Positions 23,820 through 38,010 of a stretch of DNA of 64,000 nt are shown in pieces. The notes below the pieces were generated by a model that ran no database searches, was not told where the DNA came from, and was given only the letters and a program-made list of their open reading frames with translations. The position numbers were made by a program, and so were the translations under genes. This DNA is from Botryotinia globosa (lineage: Eukaryota > Ascomycota > Leotiomycetes > Helotiales > Sclerotiniaceae): positions 930,001 to 994,000 of the forward strand of contig RCSZ01000012.1 of the NCBI GenBank assembly GCA_014898425.1, written 5' to 3'. Numbering within the stretch: position 1 is the first letter of the stretch; every line of letters begins with the position of its first letter.

Positions 23820-26281
23820 ATGGCTTCCGATAAGACAGCTGTTGCTTCGGGTGCGGATCATACTCAAACAACCCGTCGACGCAATGTACCATCATCCAAT
23901 GGAAGTCTTGTCAATACGGTGGAGATAGATGACAAGAAGACACAAGTCAAGAAGGTGAGCAAACCTTGAAAGGTTCTGCCTCGATAGCATTGTGTTCAGG
24001 AGACTAATGAATTCAATTCATTATAGGGAAAGCAATCCATAGTAGGATTTCTTGACGAGTGGGAGTTCTTAATCGCACCATTGGTTTTTACATTATTCGC
24101 ATTCTTCACTAGATTATACAAGATCGGCCTTTCACCTATCGTTACTTGGGATGAAGCTCAGTAAGTACATTTTTCATGTTTGAAACTCTCTAAGATTGTG
24201 GACTGATCATGTCTGGATATAGTTTTGGAAAATTCGGGTCCCATTACATCAAAAGAGAATTCTACTTCGATGTCCATCCTCCTCTTGGAAAAATGCTGGT
24301 TGGTCTTTCCGGTTATCTTGCAGGTTACAATGGCACTTTCGAATTCAAATCTGGGGAACAATATCCTGAGGATGTGAACTACACTTTCATGCGTGCCTTC
24401 AACGCCTTCTTCGGTGCCGTTACTATTCCATTGGCTTACTATACTGCTCGCGAATTGAACTTCAAGAGACCGGCTGTATGGTTCGTTACATTGATGGTTT
24501 TGTGCGAAAACTCCTACACCACAATCAGTCGCTTTATCCTCTTGGATTCTATGCTCCTATGCTTCACATTCACCACAGTTCTCTGCTGGGCTAAATTCCA
24601 CAATCTACAAAAGCAAAGTTGGACCCCTGAATGGTTCGTTTGGCTCTTGTTGACTGGTGTAAGCATTGGCTGTGTTTGCAGTGTGAAGATGGTTGGCCTT
24701 TTCTGCACAACCATGGTTGGTATTTACACGATCGAAGATTTGTGGAACAAATTTGGCAATATTAAAATGCAAAAGGTAACACAAATACGACTACTTTCTC
24801 AAGTCAATTAGACTAACATATATTCTAGGTCGAGCTCGCATCGCATGTCGCTATCAGAGTAATTTGCTTGATCGTTATCCCTATAGGAGTTTACATTGCC
24901 TCCTTCGCTGCCCACTTCGCAATTCTTCAGAACAGTGGACCCGGTGATGCTCAAATGAGTTCCCTGTTCCAAGCCAATTTGAGAGGAACTGAAGTTGGAA
25001 AGGATAGTCCGCTTGAAATCGCATATGGTTCTCGAGCAACGATTAAGAATATGGGATACGGCGGTGGTCTTCTTCACTCCCACATTCAGACTTACCCTGA
25101 AGGATCCAACCAACAACAAATTACTTGCTACCATCATAAAGATGCTAACAACGAGTGGTGGTTCTATCCTAATCGTTCTCAGCCAGAATTCGACCCAGAG
25201 GCACCTCTCAGATACGTTGCTGATGGCGACGTTCTACGTTTTGTTCATTCACAAACTGGTCGCAACCTTCACTCACACGACGTATCAGCGCCTATTACCA
25301 AGGCTGACAAGGAAGTCTCATGTTATGGAAATACCACTGTTGGTGATGACAAAGATCACTGGACCATGGAAGTTGTCAAGGATGTTTCCTCAAATGATCG
25401 AAGTAAAATTAGAACCTTGACTACTGCTTTCCGACTCAAGCACACAAGTTTAGGATGCTACTTACGAGCTGGTAACGTTAACTTGCCACAATGGGGTTTC
25501 AAGCAAATCGAAGTCACTTGCACCAAGGACAACAATCCCAAGGATGTTTACACTCACTGGAACGTAGAAGCCCACTGGAACGAGAAGTGTATGTTGATCT
25601 TTCTTGACAATAAAGAATATACTGACCATCTTTATAGTACCTGCTGCTGATGCTGGAGCTTACAAGTCTCCTTTCATTCACGACTTCATTCACTTGAATG
25701 TTGCCATGATGACTTCGAATAACGCACTTGTGCCAGATCCTGACAAACAGGATGATCTCGCTTCTTACTTTTGGCAATGGCCAATTCTCAACGTAGGATT
25801 GAGAATGTGTGGATGGGATGACAATATAGTCAAATACTTCCTCCTCGGTAACCCTCTTGTATACTGGGGTTCTACCGCCTCCCTAGGCCTCCTCGGCCTC
25901 CTCGTTCTTTGGTATCTCATAAGATGGCAACGTGGGTATGATGAGCTTAAGCAATCCGAGATCGATCAAATTCACTATGCTGGACTGTACCCAGTTCTTG
26001 GATGGTTCCTCCATTATATGCCATTTGTCGCCATGGCTCGTGTCACTTACGTTCATCACTACTATCCAGCACTCTATTTCGCTATTTTGGTATTCGGTTT
26101 CTGTGCGGATTGGATTTTAAGAAACCAAGTCAAGACGTTACAATATGCTATCTATGGTGTTTTGTACGCCTTGACGATCGCACTTTACATTTTCTTCATG
26201 CCTATTTCTTGGGGTATGGTAGGACCTAATAGGGAATACTCTAGGTTGAAGTGGTTTGATAGCTGGAGGGTTACAGATTAG
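23820..26281 (+). CDS. pmt2: Dolichyl-phosphate-mannose--protein mannosyltransferase, PMT2 family
   Basis: ER membrane enzyme that moves mannose from dolichyl-phosphate-mannose to Ser/Thr of secretory and cell-wall proteins. Exons 23820-23954, 24027-24160, 24223-24775, 24829-25588 and 25638-26281 give 741 residues, the usual PMT2-family length. The catalytic loop-1 motif TWDEAHFGKFGSHYIKREF has the essential Asp87-Glu88, followed by FYFDVHPPLGKMLVGL. A MIR domain region spans about residues 335-515 (LHSHIQTYP, LRFVHSQTGRNLHSH). After it, HLNVAMMTSNNALVPDPDKQDD and the C-terminal membrane helices (HYMPFVAMARVTYVHHYYPAL) are complete. PMT2 subunits normally pair with PMT1. Assignment to the PMT2 rather than PMT1 or PMT4 branch rests on remembered family sequence and is fairly secure. 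Confidence 0.95.
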
Positions 26282-29200
26282 AATGCACGTATCGAAAGTG
26301 AGATGCGAAGAGAACAGTCTTCATGTATGGGGAGGCAGCAATTATATGCCGGGGTAGATGAAAGGATGGGTGGATGAATGGCGATATTGTCCTGTGGGAA
26401 GGAATGGATGGGAATTCTGGGAAGGAAAAAGTATTCGGATAGGAAGGTGGGCGGATGGCCTGACTCATTCCGATATGAATTTCTACTTTACGTTACGGAT
26501 AAATATGTGTAACAAAATTTTGAATGTTTCATCTCTTGTCTTATCTTATAGTGCAGAGCTGAAATGTGTTTGTTGTATTGTATCTTTGTATTCCACGAAT
26601 AGGTCTTTGGAGGGGGTGATTGATTGGACAGCTACTTGACAAGAAGGGAAAAGAAAAGGGCGGGGGAGGAGGAGGAGGATGAAATTCATGATATGCAATG
26701 TAGTGAACTTACTTACTAGTAAGTAGTAGTATTGAATCAATAACCCTGAGATACAGTCACAAATTTGCATCCGTATAGATCTACACGTGGTGTCTCCAGC
26801 TGAATCGCGTGGCATATAGTGTATTCATTGTGTATGGACATGTCGAATTGTGATGGAGCTCTATGAGACTTAAGGACCGCATGAGAAACGTAGTTAGGGT
26901 TTTGGTAGTTTTGAGGAATTTCGATATGAATGGATGCTGAGCGAGAAGAAAGAGAATGAGAGAACGTGGAGATTTAGAAGGCAGTTGGAGCTAGAGATGT
27001 ATGAAGGGGGGTTCAAGAAGGCTCGAGAGTACGGATGAACATCGATGATGGTTCCCCAGTGTATATTGCGACTGGGATCGGAGTTATGATTATGGTAGAT
27101 ATCTGCTGGTGGTGGTTGAAGATTGGCGAGGACCGCGGAGAAAGAGGATGAAGATCGAAGATGAGAGGTCTGGAATTGCGTGGACGGGTATATGATGTGT
27201 TGTTATTATTGTTTTGGTGATGGTGATGTATTCGATATATGATATGATACGAAAAGGGCAAATACAAGAGAATGTGAAAGACAAAACCGCAGATGAAAAT
27301 TGTGATTATGATAGATGATGGAGTGGGTGTAACCAGAACCCGGTTACGTGAGATATTTGAGGGGTGTTCAACATAGCGTAATAACGCGGGGATAATGGAT
27401 ACGATACGATTATGCAATATAGGTTGCTTGCACATATAATCACGTACCACACCCCCTCCCCCCCTATATTCTAATTATAACATTTGTTCAGCGAAAGTGA
27501 AGGTTACATAATTCCCGACTCAATTACTGAGTATCTAACGTTGTATTCTGGTCTCCTGTCGGCATGTATACATATATACATATGTGGACATGTATATATG
27601 TCCCAGAAAAATACGCGAGGTTACACCTTATCCAGGATTTATATTGGGCTGGTCCAAAACATGTGAGGGTGTGAAGCCTCGAGCTCTTGGAATGATACAA
27701 ACGTGAGCCTTGCCGGTGTTTGTATGTATAAGAATCGGTATATAAAATGCTCGGTAGGATAAAATGCTCTTGGGATCGTTCGATGAAGGGTTTGAAGATG
27801 GTAGATTGGTGGATGCGGCTTGGCCGTGGATGTATAAGGGGCAATGCATGAAATATGCATGGTATAAACGTATACAAAATATGCATATATTCCAAATAAA
27901 TGTTTGTGTGAGTAATAGAAGAAAGAGGGTATGCAAGCGATGCTTTTTGGGCGTTTGGGCGTTGTGCATGGGATGGTGTGGTGTGCGGAGAAGTGACGGT
28001 GGTAGGTAAGGTATGGTTTGTGTGAGAGGGGAGTCGCAAGTACAATGTATTGAATTTTAATAGAGCCCAATGTGTAACGAATGAGACGAGGAGTAAGTAT
28101 GATTGGCCTGAGCGGGGATCAAATTGTGATTGGAAATTGGTCGCATTGATGAAGGGGTTCTTGATTGGATAAATAGTCATCCTAGTATTTACAGAACCAA
28201 TTGATGTACATGAGCGTTTGAGGATCTTTCAGGAGGAAAGAACTTGGTATCGCACTGCATTATAACCGTTTTGTCATATAGTACTTGTTGTACCTTGCAG
28301 TATTGCATAAATCATGCCAGCTTGAAGATTCTTTCGTTCCTTCAATTTCGTGAGGCGATAACGCACCTTACTATTTGTAGCTGCATCTAAAGTTGCATGT
28401 TGCACTGTAGATAGATATTTAAGACGTGTATGCAGTACTGTACTATACATGTATAGAAACGCGAGATTGGAAGTTGCTGTAGTTTGTTTTGTTCAAATGG
28501 GGGATAGAATAAGATAGATGTTATGCTAGCTACCCTGTAAACTTGCAGCGTCACATTGATGACCATACTGGCTTTTCCTTTAGCTGATGATAGACAGGAC
28601 TTCTGGTTTGTGTAGTTAGGATTTGGCAGATTGAAAACTTGGTCCAAGTGGGTTGTAGACAAGACAGGTAAGGTGGCTTTGAATGGTTGCCTTTACTTTA
28701 ATCTAAGAGATCATGAATGAATGCCCCATTTCGTGGGGTTGTTTGCCTGTTTTTTTGTTTGAAATGTTGAGCCGATCAAACTATATGGACTTGACTGGGT
28801 TTGCGCTTGCGAAGTGTTCTGACGAAATTGTATGGTTGTTTGATCGAGATTGTGGCTATGCTACAATTGAAGATATGCTGAAGCATGGATGGAAATGCTG
28901 TATACTTGTTCCAATATTCAGTAGGTTTATGCCATTGTACTGTGGCAACGAGTGATCAGCAGGTCGAGACAAATTTGAGTACTGAGGCTTGTGTACTACT
29001 CTTAATTGGCCGCGGACAAGAATCTATTCGGTAGGTGTCGTAGCAATCGTAACCTTTCAGTAGAAAGATCACATCAACGTGCGGGGACAGAATGTCATCG
29101 ACCAGGCTAGATCTTGAAAGAATGGTCGGCTGAAGAGTGGGGAAACGAACGACGTGGGGGTTCAAGATGGGGAGCAGGATGTAACGGGAGGGTGTAATGA

Positions 29201-32200
29201 AGATGATGGGCATGCGGGTAACCCCTAGACCCTCCATCTCAGACAAGCCACCAGTACCGGAATACCATTCCGCCAGAGAATGCCGGCCGTTTCAAGCATG
29301 TCTTCTTGGTAGTTGTTTCTAGTCAGATAATGCCTTTGCTGTACAATAATCCATACACTAAATAACAAGTTCAGACTTTGATGCAATTAACTCAAAGATA
29401 ACAGGTAGTGACTAAAACGAATATACTTTGAACCTGGAAAGAGATCGCGGAACAGAACCAATTGTATTCTTAGTGCTCCTTGATTAGAATCATGGCCCAA
29501 ACTCTGCCTGCTCAGGAAACTGGGATTCGACATTTCTTATATTATCGAAGTAGTTCCAAGCCATGTTTTTGACAACCACCTAGCTATATTACAGGTGCTG
29601 GAACGTTCATATCAAAATGGGGGTTACGTTTGACTGGTTTGAGTATTTGAATGGGTACTGATCGATTTTGATAGAGCTGCAGACCTAATAAAAACATCAA
29701 GAACAAGATGAGAGCAGCGGGCGGAGAACTTAAAGTTATTGTGACTAAAAGTGTGAATATTGAATACATATTGTAGATGCCGCAAGTGCTGAGGTGTGAC
29801 GGAGTGATCTTCGGCTATTGGTGTTTTGGTATTCGTATACGGACATAAAGATCGGCTCGGGTTCCAAAGTGTTAGGGCGAGGATTATCGGTTTCATCTTT
29901 CATGGCCAGTGGTTGGATCAAAGAATTGATTCGAATCGCTTATTGGTATCTTGCAGAAGCCAATCTCAGACTCAGCGCATTGCTACTCAGCCGAAACCGC
30001 TTAGCACCGATTCGTTCAATGAAAGCCATTCGGCGTGGGGGTGGCAATCGCGCAAAATACACGTGATATCCCTCATTCGGCGACTCGAGGTCTACCGGGT
30101 TAGCAATGACGGACGAGACACAGGAGAAGATCTAGTCCCCTTTCTCAACCCCTGAAAGACCCGAGCCTGTCATTATTAGGGTTGCACGGCGGACAAGAAT
30201 ACAACGGCCAGCCATGCAACATAAAGTAGGAGTAGCAGACTACCAGGGCATCAAAATATAGCAAGCAATATTTCATAGTCTATTCGATAATATTCCTTGA
30301 TATTTTATTGACGAGGAGGAACTCTCAACTCCCGCATAACACATTGTGTTGATTGCTAGGATTGAGGAAGAATGCGCATTCTGGGTAATCGTGTTTTGAT
30401 TTTCGTAGGTAAACCACACCGTGCTTGGATTTGAAAAGCATCAAGGAAACTGTGACTAATACCAAACTTGTAGCAAATAAAACCGCTGATACATTGAGCC
30501 ATAGCCTTCAAAGGCTGTTGTATAATGAATCAATGCAAAATCGAAAGAAAGGCACTCGTCCTATTCTGACACAATAATAATACACTTTCATCCAAGCATG
30601 CTGTTGCTTTTGGAAGGAGAAAAAGAACGGACTAGCTTTTTTCCCCGTGGAATTGGCGACATAAACGCTTCTTACCATAGGCGATCCCCTCAACCTATAC
30701 AAAATGGTATTGGGTTAAAAAAGCAGATCATGCCAATGGTAAATGTATGCCTTGGCACGCCCGTATGCAAGCCACTCTCTTCACTATCTCTAATGCGGAT
30801 GGACTGAAAGAGGATGGTGGTGCAAAATGGTAGAGAGGAAGGGAAGAATCGGCACCGTCTTTATCTTTCCTCCCTTTTCCAATGCCCCTAAGAAGAGTTG
30901 AGATGAAAGTTTCGGAAGGTTTAAGTCGTAATGCTCGCATCGACTGTCGTCTGTTTCTAAAAGTTTGAGGTCCGTAATCGCAATCGTGCATTCAAACCCC
31001 TCGTTTACCCCGTCGCTCCACCTCCCATGAATCTTCTCTTTTATTGCATTTGTTTGTTTGTGAGAATTTGACCTTGCTCGCATGTTAATCCATGCACATT
31101 CTTCATGCCACTCCATCCATCCCTCCGCCAGTTTTTCATGTTACCATGTTTTCTCCTAGGTATTGACTAATGAACAGGTTTCTTTTTTCTGCTCTGTGCG
31201 TATGTTGTTTGTCTCTAGATCCGTGTTAGTCGCTGGATTCGACTCCGGATTAAATAAAAGTATAAAATTGTAGAAAGGACGTAGAGTGATGTAGTGCCAT
31301 CATTTTGAGTTTTTTGGGGAGGATAGTTCGTAGTTCGTGTGGGAAGACGAAGGAGCTATCATCTAGATTCTCTAGGTATATCTTGTTAATCTGTTTGGAG
31401 TAAGAGCGATTTTGGCGAGAATTTACCGTGTAACAATTGGTAGATAGTGATGATCGATGTGTACTGACCTGACTGACATGTCAAAAAGCATCACCGCCAG
31501 TTTGCATTTCGCAAAATTGTAAAAAAAATCCAAAACTCCATTCCATCAACTTACTCAGCTCAAATTCCATCAACGTTCACTCGAACTCCAACCTTTGATC
31601 GCTTGCTCTTTCTCTCCTCCTCTCCTTCTCCATGAATAATAAGAAGGCTCGGATTTGAGTGCCTGCCTACACACAACAAACTTCGGATTAGGTAAGGACC
31701 GTCAGGTTTTGGTGGGAAAACTCAATTGTAGCCTGAGAAATTAGGAATCAACAAAAAAGACGAGGATCACCATCAAACCAAAATTGGGGACCATTGCAGC
31801 AGTATTGTACTCCACTTGGTGCTTTACAAAGAAAGTACTTGCAATTCGTACAGAGTATATTGTACCTCTTGCCTTTTTTCCACGAATTGCTACTCAATCT
31901 GCCTACCTTCAGAATACCCATTTTATTCCAGGCCTGCTTTCGACGCAACAGTTTCGTTCCAATATTACCCAAAGCCAATCTTATTCGGCTTTTCACGTCC
32001 TGCCTGTTGACGCACACTACACTTGGCGTACCGAGATCCTCGTCCGACTTCATACGACCGCATCCATCCTGCCCATTACATACATACACTTGACGAGGGC
32101 AGCGCGCAATGTTCCGATAGTATTGATATCATTGGGATAGAGGTTATCGCCAGGTCGATCATTCGCGCCTAGGATTCATGAACCTGTGCAGACCAGGGCT

Positions 32201-32268
32201 TCAGAGTCTCTACCACGTAAGGATACACAGTGCACTCGAGAAGCCTTGTTTCTACATTCGTATAGGCC
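26282..32268. other. 6-kb gene-poor spacer upstream of the Mga2-like gene
   Basis: No frame has convincing coding character. Low-complexity minus-strand ORFs at 27.0-28.2 kb are His/Thr/Ile-rich and repeat CATATATACATA-type sequence. Two minus-strand frames, 29246-28956 (SRYILLPILNPHVVRF) and 29769-29584 (a single hydrophobic helix), look slightly protein-like but have no support. The region 31.5-32.2 kb has pyrimidine-rich stretches (TTCTCTCCTCCTCTCC) typical of promoters and leaders. It may hold long 5' leaders, non-coding RNAs or regulatory DNA. Confidence 0.5.
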
Positions 32269-35200
32269 ATGCAGGCAATATCAGAACCTTTATCTGCAAG
32301 CTCGCCGCCGTTCATTCTCAATTCAGACATGTCGGGAGCGGAGTCTGATCCCGATTTTGAATTCCTCGACAATTCACATTTGCCATTTGAGGCAACCTAT
32401 AGTCCGAATAACCTCTTCGAGGAATTCTCACACGACTCACCCCCATACTACTCAGCATATGCAACACCGAGTGTTGCTGGTCACAAAAGTCCCGAGCAAC
32501 CTTCCTTTATTAACACGACTGTACTGGAGGCGCCCTTATCAGCTCCATCAACAGCCTCGCCGGCCGGATCGTCACAGAGTTCTACCTCCGATTCAATGGA
32601 ATACAATAGAAAGTCTAGTTCCGATTCGTCCGGGTCTGCTTTGCACTCGGGGACCGCAATGATCGGTGACGATGTTGATATGGGAGATTGGAAAGGCGAC
32701 GATGTGATCAAAGGGGAGAGTATGTCGAATTATGGTGACTACGCTGGGAACGGGACCATTAATCCTTCAGCAATGGTTAATCATTTTAGGTTCAATGACA
32801 AGACCATGGAGAATGATTTTGACTTTGATAGTGCGTCGAGTAGTCCAAGCCCTTTTGCTGTAGCAACGGATATGGAATCACCAGAAATGCCGACTATAAA
32901 GCACGACACCCCTCGGAAGATAATATCACCAATGGGTAGGAAGAAATTCAGGAGTCATAACAAATCAAACTCTGTAAGTCAATCATCAATCACTGCCATT
33001 TCATGTATACAAGTGTACTAACATATATACCAATGACAGCAATATTCGGTAGCTCACTCTACAAACGGATACCATATTGGTTCGAGAGAAACGTCACCCT
33101 TGTCTGTAGCGTCGACAAGTCAGGTGTCGTCCCCTGCACATCATATGTTCACTAACTCACCCTCTCCCAATGCTGGGCTGGAATTTATGCCTGGGACGAT
33201 GCCTAACGCGGCTCATGGTCTTCCACCATGGACAAATAGCATGGAAATACCTCCCAATATAATGAGAGCCCAAGCACACTTTAATCCCCTATCATTTCAA
33301 AACACCCCCCAAGTCAAGGGCCGCCAGATTCCAGGCGCGCCATATACGAAGCCGATTTTGACAATACACCCCACACCATTGAAATCACGAGTTGAGACTC
33401 AAATTCCCATCAAAATGACACTTTTCCCTGTCCCCCAAGGTGTCACCAAGCTTCACTTACCAACTCAAACGATCTCCAAACCTAAACTTCTCGTCAAGCC
33501 TCCACCGGAACGCTCACCTGACACCTTGGAGCTTTATACGATGTTGGTCTGTTCTAGTGCAATGGAGAACCCGGATATTCTTCGAAAAGCTTTAGAAAGA
33601 GCAGCAGCACCTGAAGTCTCACCAAGTCAGTCTTCGGATAATGGATCCGATGAAGAGGACGACAGAAAACCACTGAACGGAGGCGAGGTGCTGATATGTA
33701 GCGGCTGCATTACGCGTGAGAGAAAACGCGCCGCAAGAAAGAAGGTAAAGAAGGTCGAAGAAGAAGAATCATGGCACAAAGACGAGGCTAAGCGAGTCAT
33801 CGTGTTCAACACCCATGAAGTCAAGGATTGGCAATCACCAACAAGCCAACCCCCCTCGGAAGCTACTGGGGACAGACCTGAACCTATGGTCCCTGATGGT
33901 GCTTTGCAAGTTGATGCTCCCATGCGAATCGCATGTTATTGTAGACACCAAAATGAAAAGATCGGGTTTCGGGTAATCTTTACGATCAAGGACTATCAAG
34001 ATCGCCTGATTGCACAAGCAATCACCTCTTCAATCATGATTACCGATGATCATAAGACGCATAACTTATTACCTATTTCCGGACAGGCATCTGGTGCGCC
34101 AGACGGACAGATGTATCCAGGTTCGACTTTATATTCGAATGAAAGAAGCTACGATATGACGTCTGGTGCCGTTTCTGGCATGGCCCCTTTTCGTGTATCG
34201 CCATCCGCTTCGGATCTTCAGAGCCTACCACAAAACTTCATGCCGTATCCACAACCAATGAGTTATCTACCACCCAACCCGCCACAAGCAATTTCCACCA
34301 CAATGGCACCCCGGCATCCATCGCCACAAGCATCGCCCTCGACTCCATCCGGCCCCCCACTGTCCAAGAAGCGCAAAGCCAGTGCCTCTGGTAAGGTTCC
34401 CACTGGTCTAGCAATGACCAAATTAGAGACAGGGCAACCGGTAATGAGCAATGGCCCTTTTGTTCCGGTCAGCGCCACCACTTCAGCTATACCCTCCCCA
34501 TTCACACCAAACCTTCCAAATTTCTCATCAAATGACCAGCCTTTTTGCCCTCCTGCTCCGATGCAAAATATCCCAACACATTTCAACACAGGCCCTCCTA
34601 CCCCGAATGGTAATGACCAGATATTCATTCCTCATGGCCATCGACCTCAACCAACAGATTTGGCCATGCATCAGCTCTTCTCAGCGCCCCCTTCAGCGCA
34701 TCCTAGTCGTGCTCCCAGTCCGAATGGCATGCGCAATAATGTTCAGATTTATCAGCCGCAGCAGCAACAAGCTCATATGCCACAAGCTGTTGTCAATGGA
34801 ATGTATGGCATGCCTCTGACTTTGAGTCCACAGCGGCCACCCGTGATTCATAAACTAATACCAAACGAAGGGCCGAAGGCTGGTGGAATAGAAGTAACCT
34901 GTTTGGGTAGTGGATTCTGTCAAGGGCTGGAAGTCATGTTCGGTGATGCTAAAGCAACAACAACAACATTTTGGGGAGAGACCTCTCTAGTATGTCTTTT
35001 GCCGCCTTCTGCCATCGCTGGAACTGTACCTGTCACGTTCAAACACCAGCATCAACAGAGACAGCAATATCCAACACCACCAATGCCAAAGCAAACTGCG
35101 TTTTTCAAATACGTAGATGATGACGAACAGCAGATAATTAGAACAGCGTTGGCTGTGTTAGGTCACAAGATGACTGGCAAAATGGAAGATGTGCGGGATC

Positions 35201-36818
35201 TTGCAAGAAGAATTGTTGATGGTCCTTGGGGAGCACCATCAGGCCAGTCTCCACCTAGCGGGGGTGGATCCTCACAGCACGGTGGTGGATTTAATGCGGC
35301 AAGCTTTGGTGTCGATGTTGAAGCAACGCTATTGAGATGCCTAGATCTTATTGATCTTGATGACAGTCCGACCAAGCCGCGTTTCAACCTGCGCAGAACT
35401 TCTGGGCAAACAATGCTTCATCTTGCCTGTTCCTTGGGACTGCATCGCTTCGTTGCCGCTTTGTTGGCGCGAAATGTGAATTGTGAACCACGAGATAAAG
35501 GTGGATTTACTCCTATGCATTTTGCTGCTCTTCATAACCATCCGCAAATCGTTCGACGCCTCATCCTGAGCGGAGCCGATCCGTTGATCAGAAGTCTCCA
35601 AGGTTATGCTCCGGCAGATATGACATCTTCTGAGGAAGTCCATCGTGCCGTTCGCAGGGTAGAGCATCATTCAAGAACACGAAGTGGTTCTTCACTCAAG
35701 AGTAGAACAAGCAGCGCGACATCATTAAGATCGTTATGGCAACCACCAACTGCAGAGATACCCAATGAAAGCGGCATCAGTGATAGCGACGATGAGGATG
35801 ACAATGAATACGAGGACGAGGATGCTGATGTTGATACTGCCGATGGGACATTCCTGATGCGAAGTAGACAATCTAGAGGGTCAACTTCAAAGATTCTGAA
35901 TGAGACTATCGAGATAACTAAACCTCCTATTTTGGAACTACCCGAAGTCGAAGCAGACGAAGCAATGGCCTCCCCAACAATGGCCATGACTGCATTTAGA
36001 GATCAGATGTTCGCACAATTTACACAATTCACCGCTCAGATGCAGCACCTTCAGCAAACCTTCCATAACAACATGCATCTTGGTCTTCCAAATCTGCCTC
36101 AGATGCCACAAATGCCTACACTCGCAAACCTTCCAGATTATCAAGCTTATTTACCAAGTCCCATGGCCCGTCGTATCGGCAGCCGCCCAGAAAGCCCCAA
36201 TCGTCAAGATGGTGCCAAGGAACAAGGCAACAAATGGTGGGATCTTTTCTCTGGTAATGCAGCTGCAGCACCACCTGCTTACGAAGATATATTTCCACAA
36301 AATGATATGGACGTGAAACGAGCTTCTGCAGAACAAGCAGCCGCAGATACTATTGCTGACAGCAAATGTACTCAAATTTTTGATCAAATAGAAATGCAAG
36401 TCGGAACAACCTCATCTGTGGCACGTGCAGAAAGTTCAACAACTTCTACGCAAAGAAAGCCGATGCCTATGGGAACTCTTCGAATTGGCGGGAAGGAGAT
36501 AGTTACCGTGGAGCAGCAGAACCAGATACAATTACTACGCCAGGAGAAATTGAAGAGGATCAGGAGTGATAGGAAGCTATTCCTTATCTGGGTATGTTCT
36601 CATTTTTGTTATATTTTTCAATCCCCCCTCCCAACCGCATTACTCTTTCATTTGTCGTAATCGAGGCTAACGAAACTCCACAGATTCCTCTCCTTCTCGT
36701 GATGATGCTCGCCACATTTCACACTCGTATCGCTACCTTTTGGTCACATACATCTTATATTTTCACTTCTCTCACAAATCGAAACGAAGATCACGGACGT
36801 GTTATGGAAGTTTTATAA
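32269..36818 (+). CDS. mga2: Mga2/Spt23-like membrane-tethered transcription activator
   Basis: Homologue of yeast Mga2/Spt23, ER-anchored activators released by ubiquitin-dependent proteasome cleavage to switch on the fatty-acid desaturase OLE1 and hypoxic genes. Exons 32269-32973, 33040-36591 and 36684-36818 give about 1463 residues. Order: acidic Ser-rich N-terminus; a conserved N-terminal region (VETQIPIKMTLFPVPQG, CSGCITRERKRAARKKVKK, RIACYCRHQNEKIGFRVIF); Pro/Gln-rich linker; IPT/TIG fold at about 834-905 (PVIHKLIPNEGPKAGGIEV); ankyrin repeats at about 1020-1095 (GQTMLHLACSLGLHRFVAAL, GGFTPMHFAALHNHPQIV); an acidic stretch; and a single C-terminal membrane helix (IWIPLLLVMMLA) encoded across the last intron. 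ATG 32329 (MSGAESDPDF) is an alternative start. Confidence 0.92.
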
Positions 36819-38010
36819 TGCCTTACAAAAACTACAACTCTTTCTGCGATCATCCGCGCTAGCCTTTCTATTACGATTTTTTATTTTTCTTATTCATCTT
36901 ACGTTACGTCGGTTACCCCTTGATCGCCTTCACACTAGAGATGACGGTCAATCTATGCTTTGTTTATTATGCGTTTTAGCGTTCATGGTGATTTGATGGG
37001 TTGCAATGGAATGGATTCCGACGGTGGTGCTGGTGCTGATGGTTGGTTGGTTGGGGTTGGGGTCGTTGGTTCCTGGGCTTTACCTGTACAGGATAGTTTT
37101 GGGAAGGATGAAATGGAGGATGGGATGGGAAATATGGTATGATGGGTGGGAGGAAGTCTCAATAGTCAATTTAGCGGACGTTTTTGGAAAGCGAGCACGT
37201 GAGCAAGCGTTACCATGCACTGACAGCATCACATCATATTAACATTCGGGATTTGTTTTCCTGGAATAGCCTAGGTATTTAATGTACAGATGAATGAAGA
37301 GAAATTCGATGTTTGTATCGAATCGAATTAGGTAGCTAGTAGTTAAGTAGGTAGTTAGAAGAGATAGATCGTGATGCAAATCATGATTGCACCACGTACA
37401 CACCCGTCCATTCTACCCTTCTGAAATGAAAATGACGCTGAAATCGAATGGACAATAAATTCCTTCTGAAAAGAAAAATTGCCAGGTATTCCATCCCATC
37501 CCATCCCATTCCTTGCCTTCCCTCCCCTTTCCAGCCCAACCTTCCATCCTCCCTTTCCTCAAATTAGTCGCCTGTGAAGTTCATATGCATCAGAATGCCC
37601 AATGAAAAACAAAAAATGCTCGCTCAAATCGCCCAGTCGCTTTTGACTATCGTGCCATGCTATGTAAATGCAATGAAGCCCTCGCAAATGGGTAAACTTA
37701 GACAGACGCCTTTGTCATTCATATAATTCATAAAGAGAGTCAGGAAATGTAAACAAAAGAAACTTAAAGAAAAAGGGAAATAATTATTAGGGGTAGGTAC
37801 TGCCGTTAAAAAGCGCAAAAAACGTCGTGAATTTCGTAGTAGATTAATACAATATCCAATCATCATGTCTGTCGTAAACTCGTAATACATTCGGGTGTTG
37901 TCAAATTGGTGATCTTGCTGGGGGTATATTCCTCGTGGGGTTTTGTGTGTAGGTTGCTTGTTGTATGTGCTGTTATGTATGGTGGTGATAGTTGAGGATG
38001 AGAGAGTTGA
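36819..38010. other. Convergent intergenic spacer
   Basis: 3' regions of the Mga2-like gene and the minus-strand gene that follows. Contains CCCATCCCATCCCATTCC repeats at about 37494-37512 and TAGGTAGTTAG-type repeats at about 37331-37360. No supported gene. Confidence 0.55.

Noticed and set aside
27013..28180. Long minus-strand ORFs rich in His, Thr and Ile
   Set aside because: Overlapping frames with similar composition in more than one register and no conserved motif; best explained by repeated CATATA/TGTGTA-type sequence.
33627..36399. Several 60-120 residue minus-strand ORFs opposite the Mga2-like gene
   Set aside because: Shadows of the real plus-strand gene; none has motifs.
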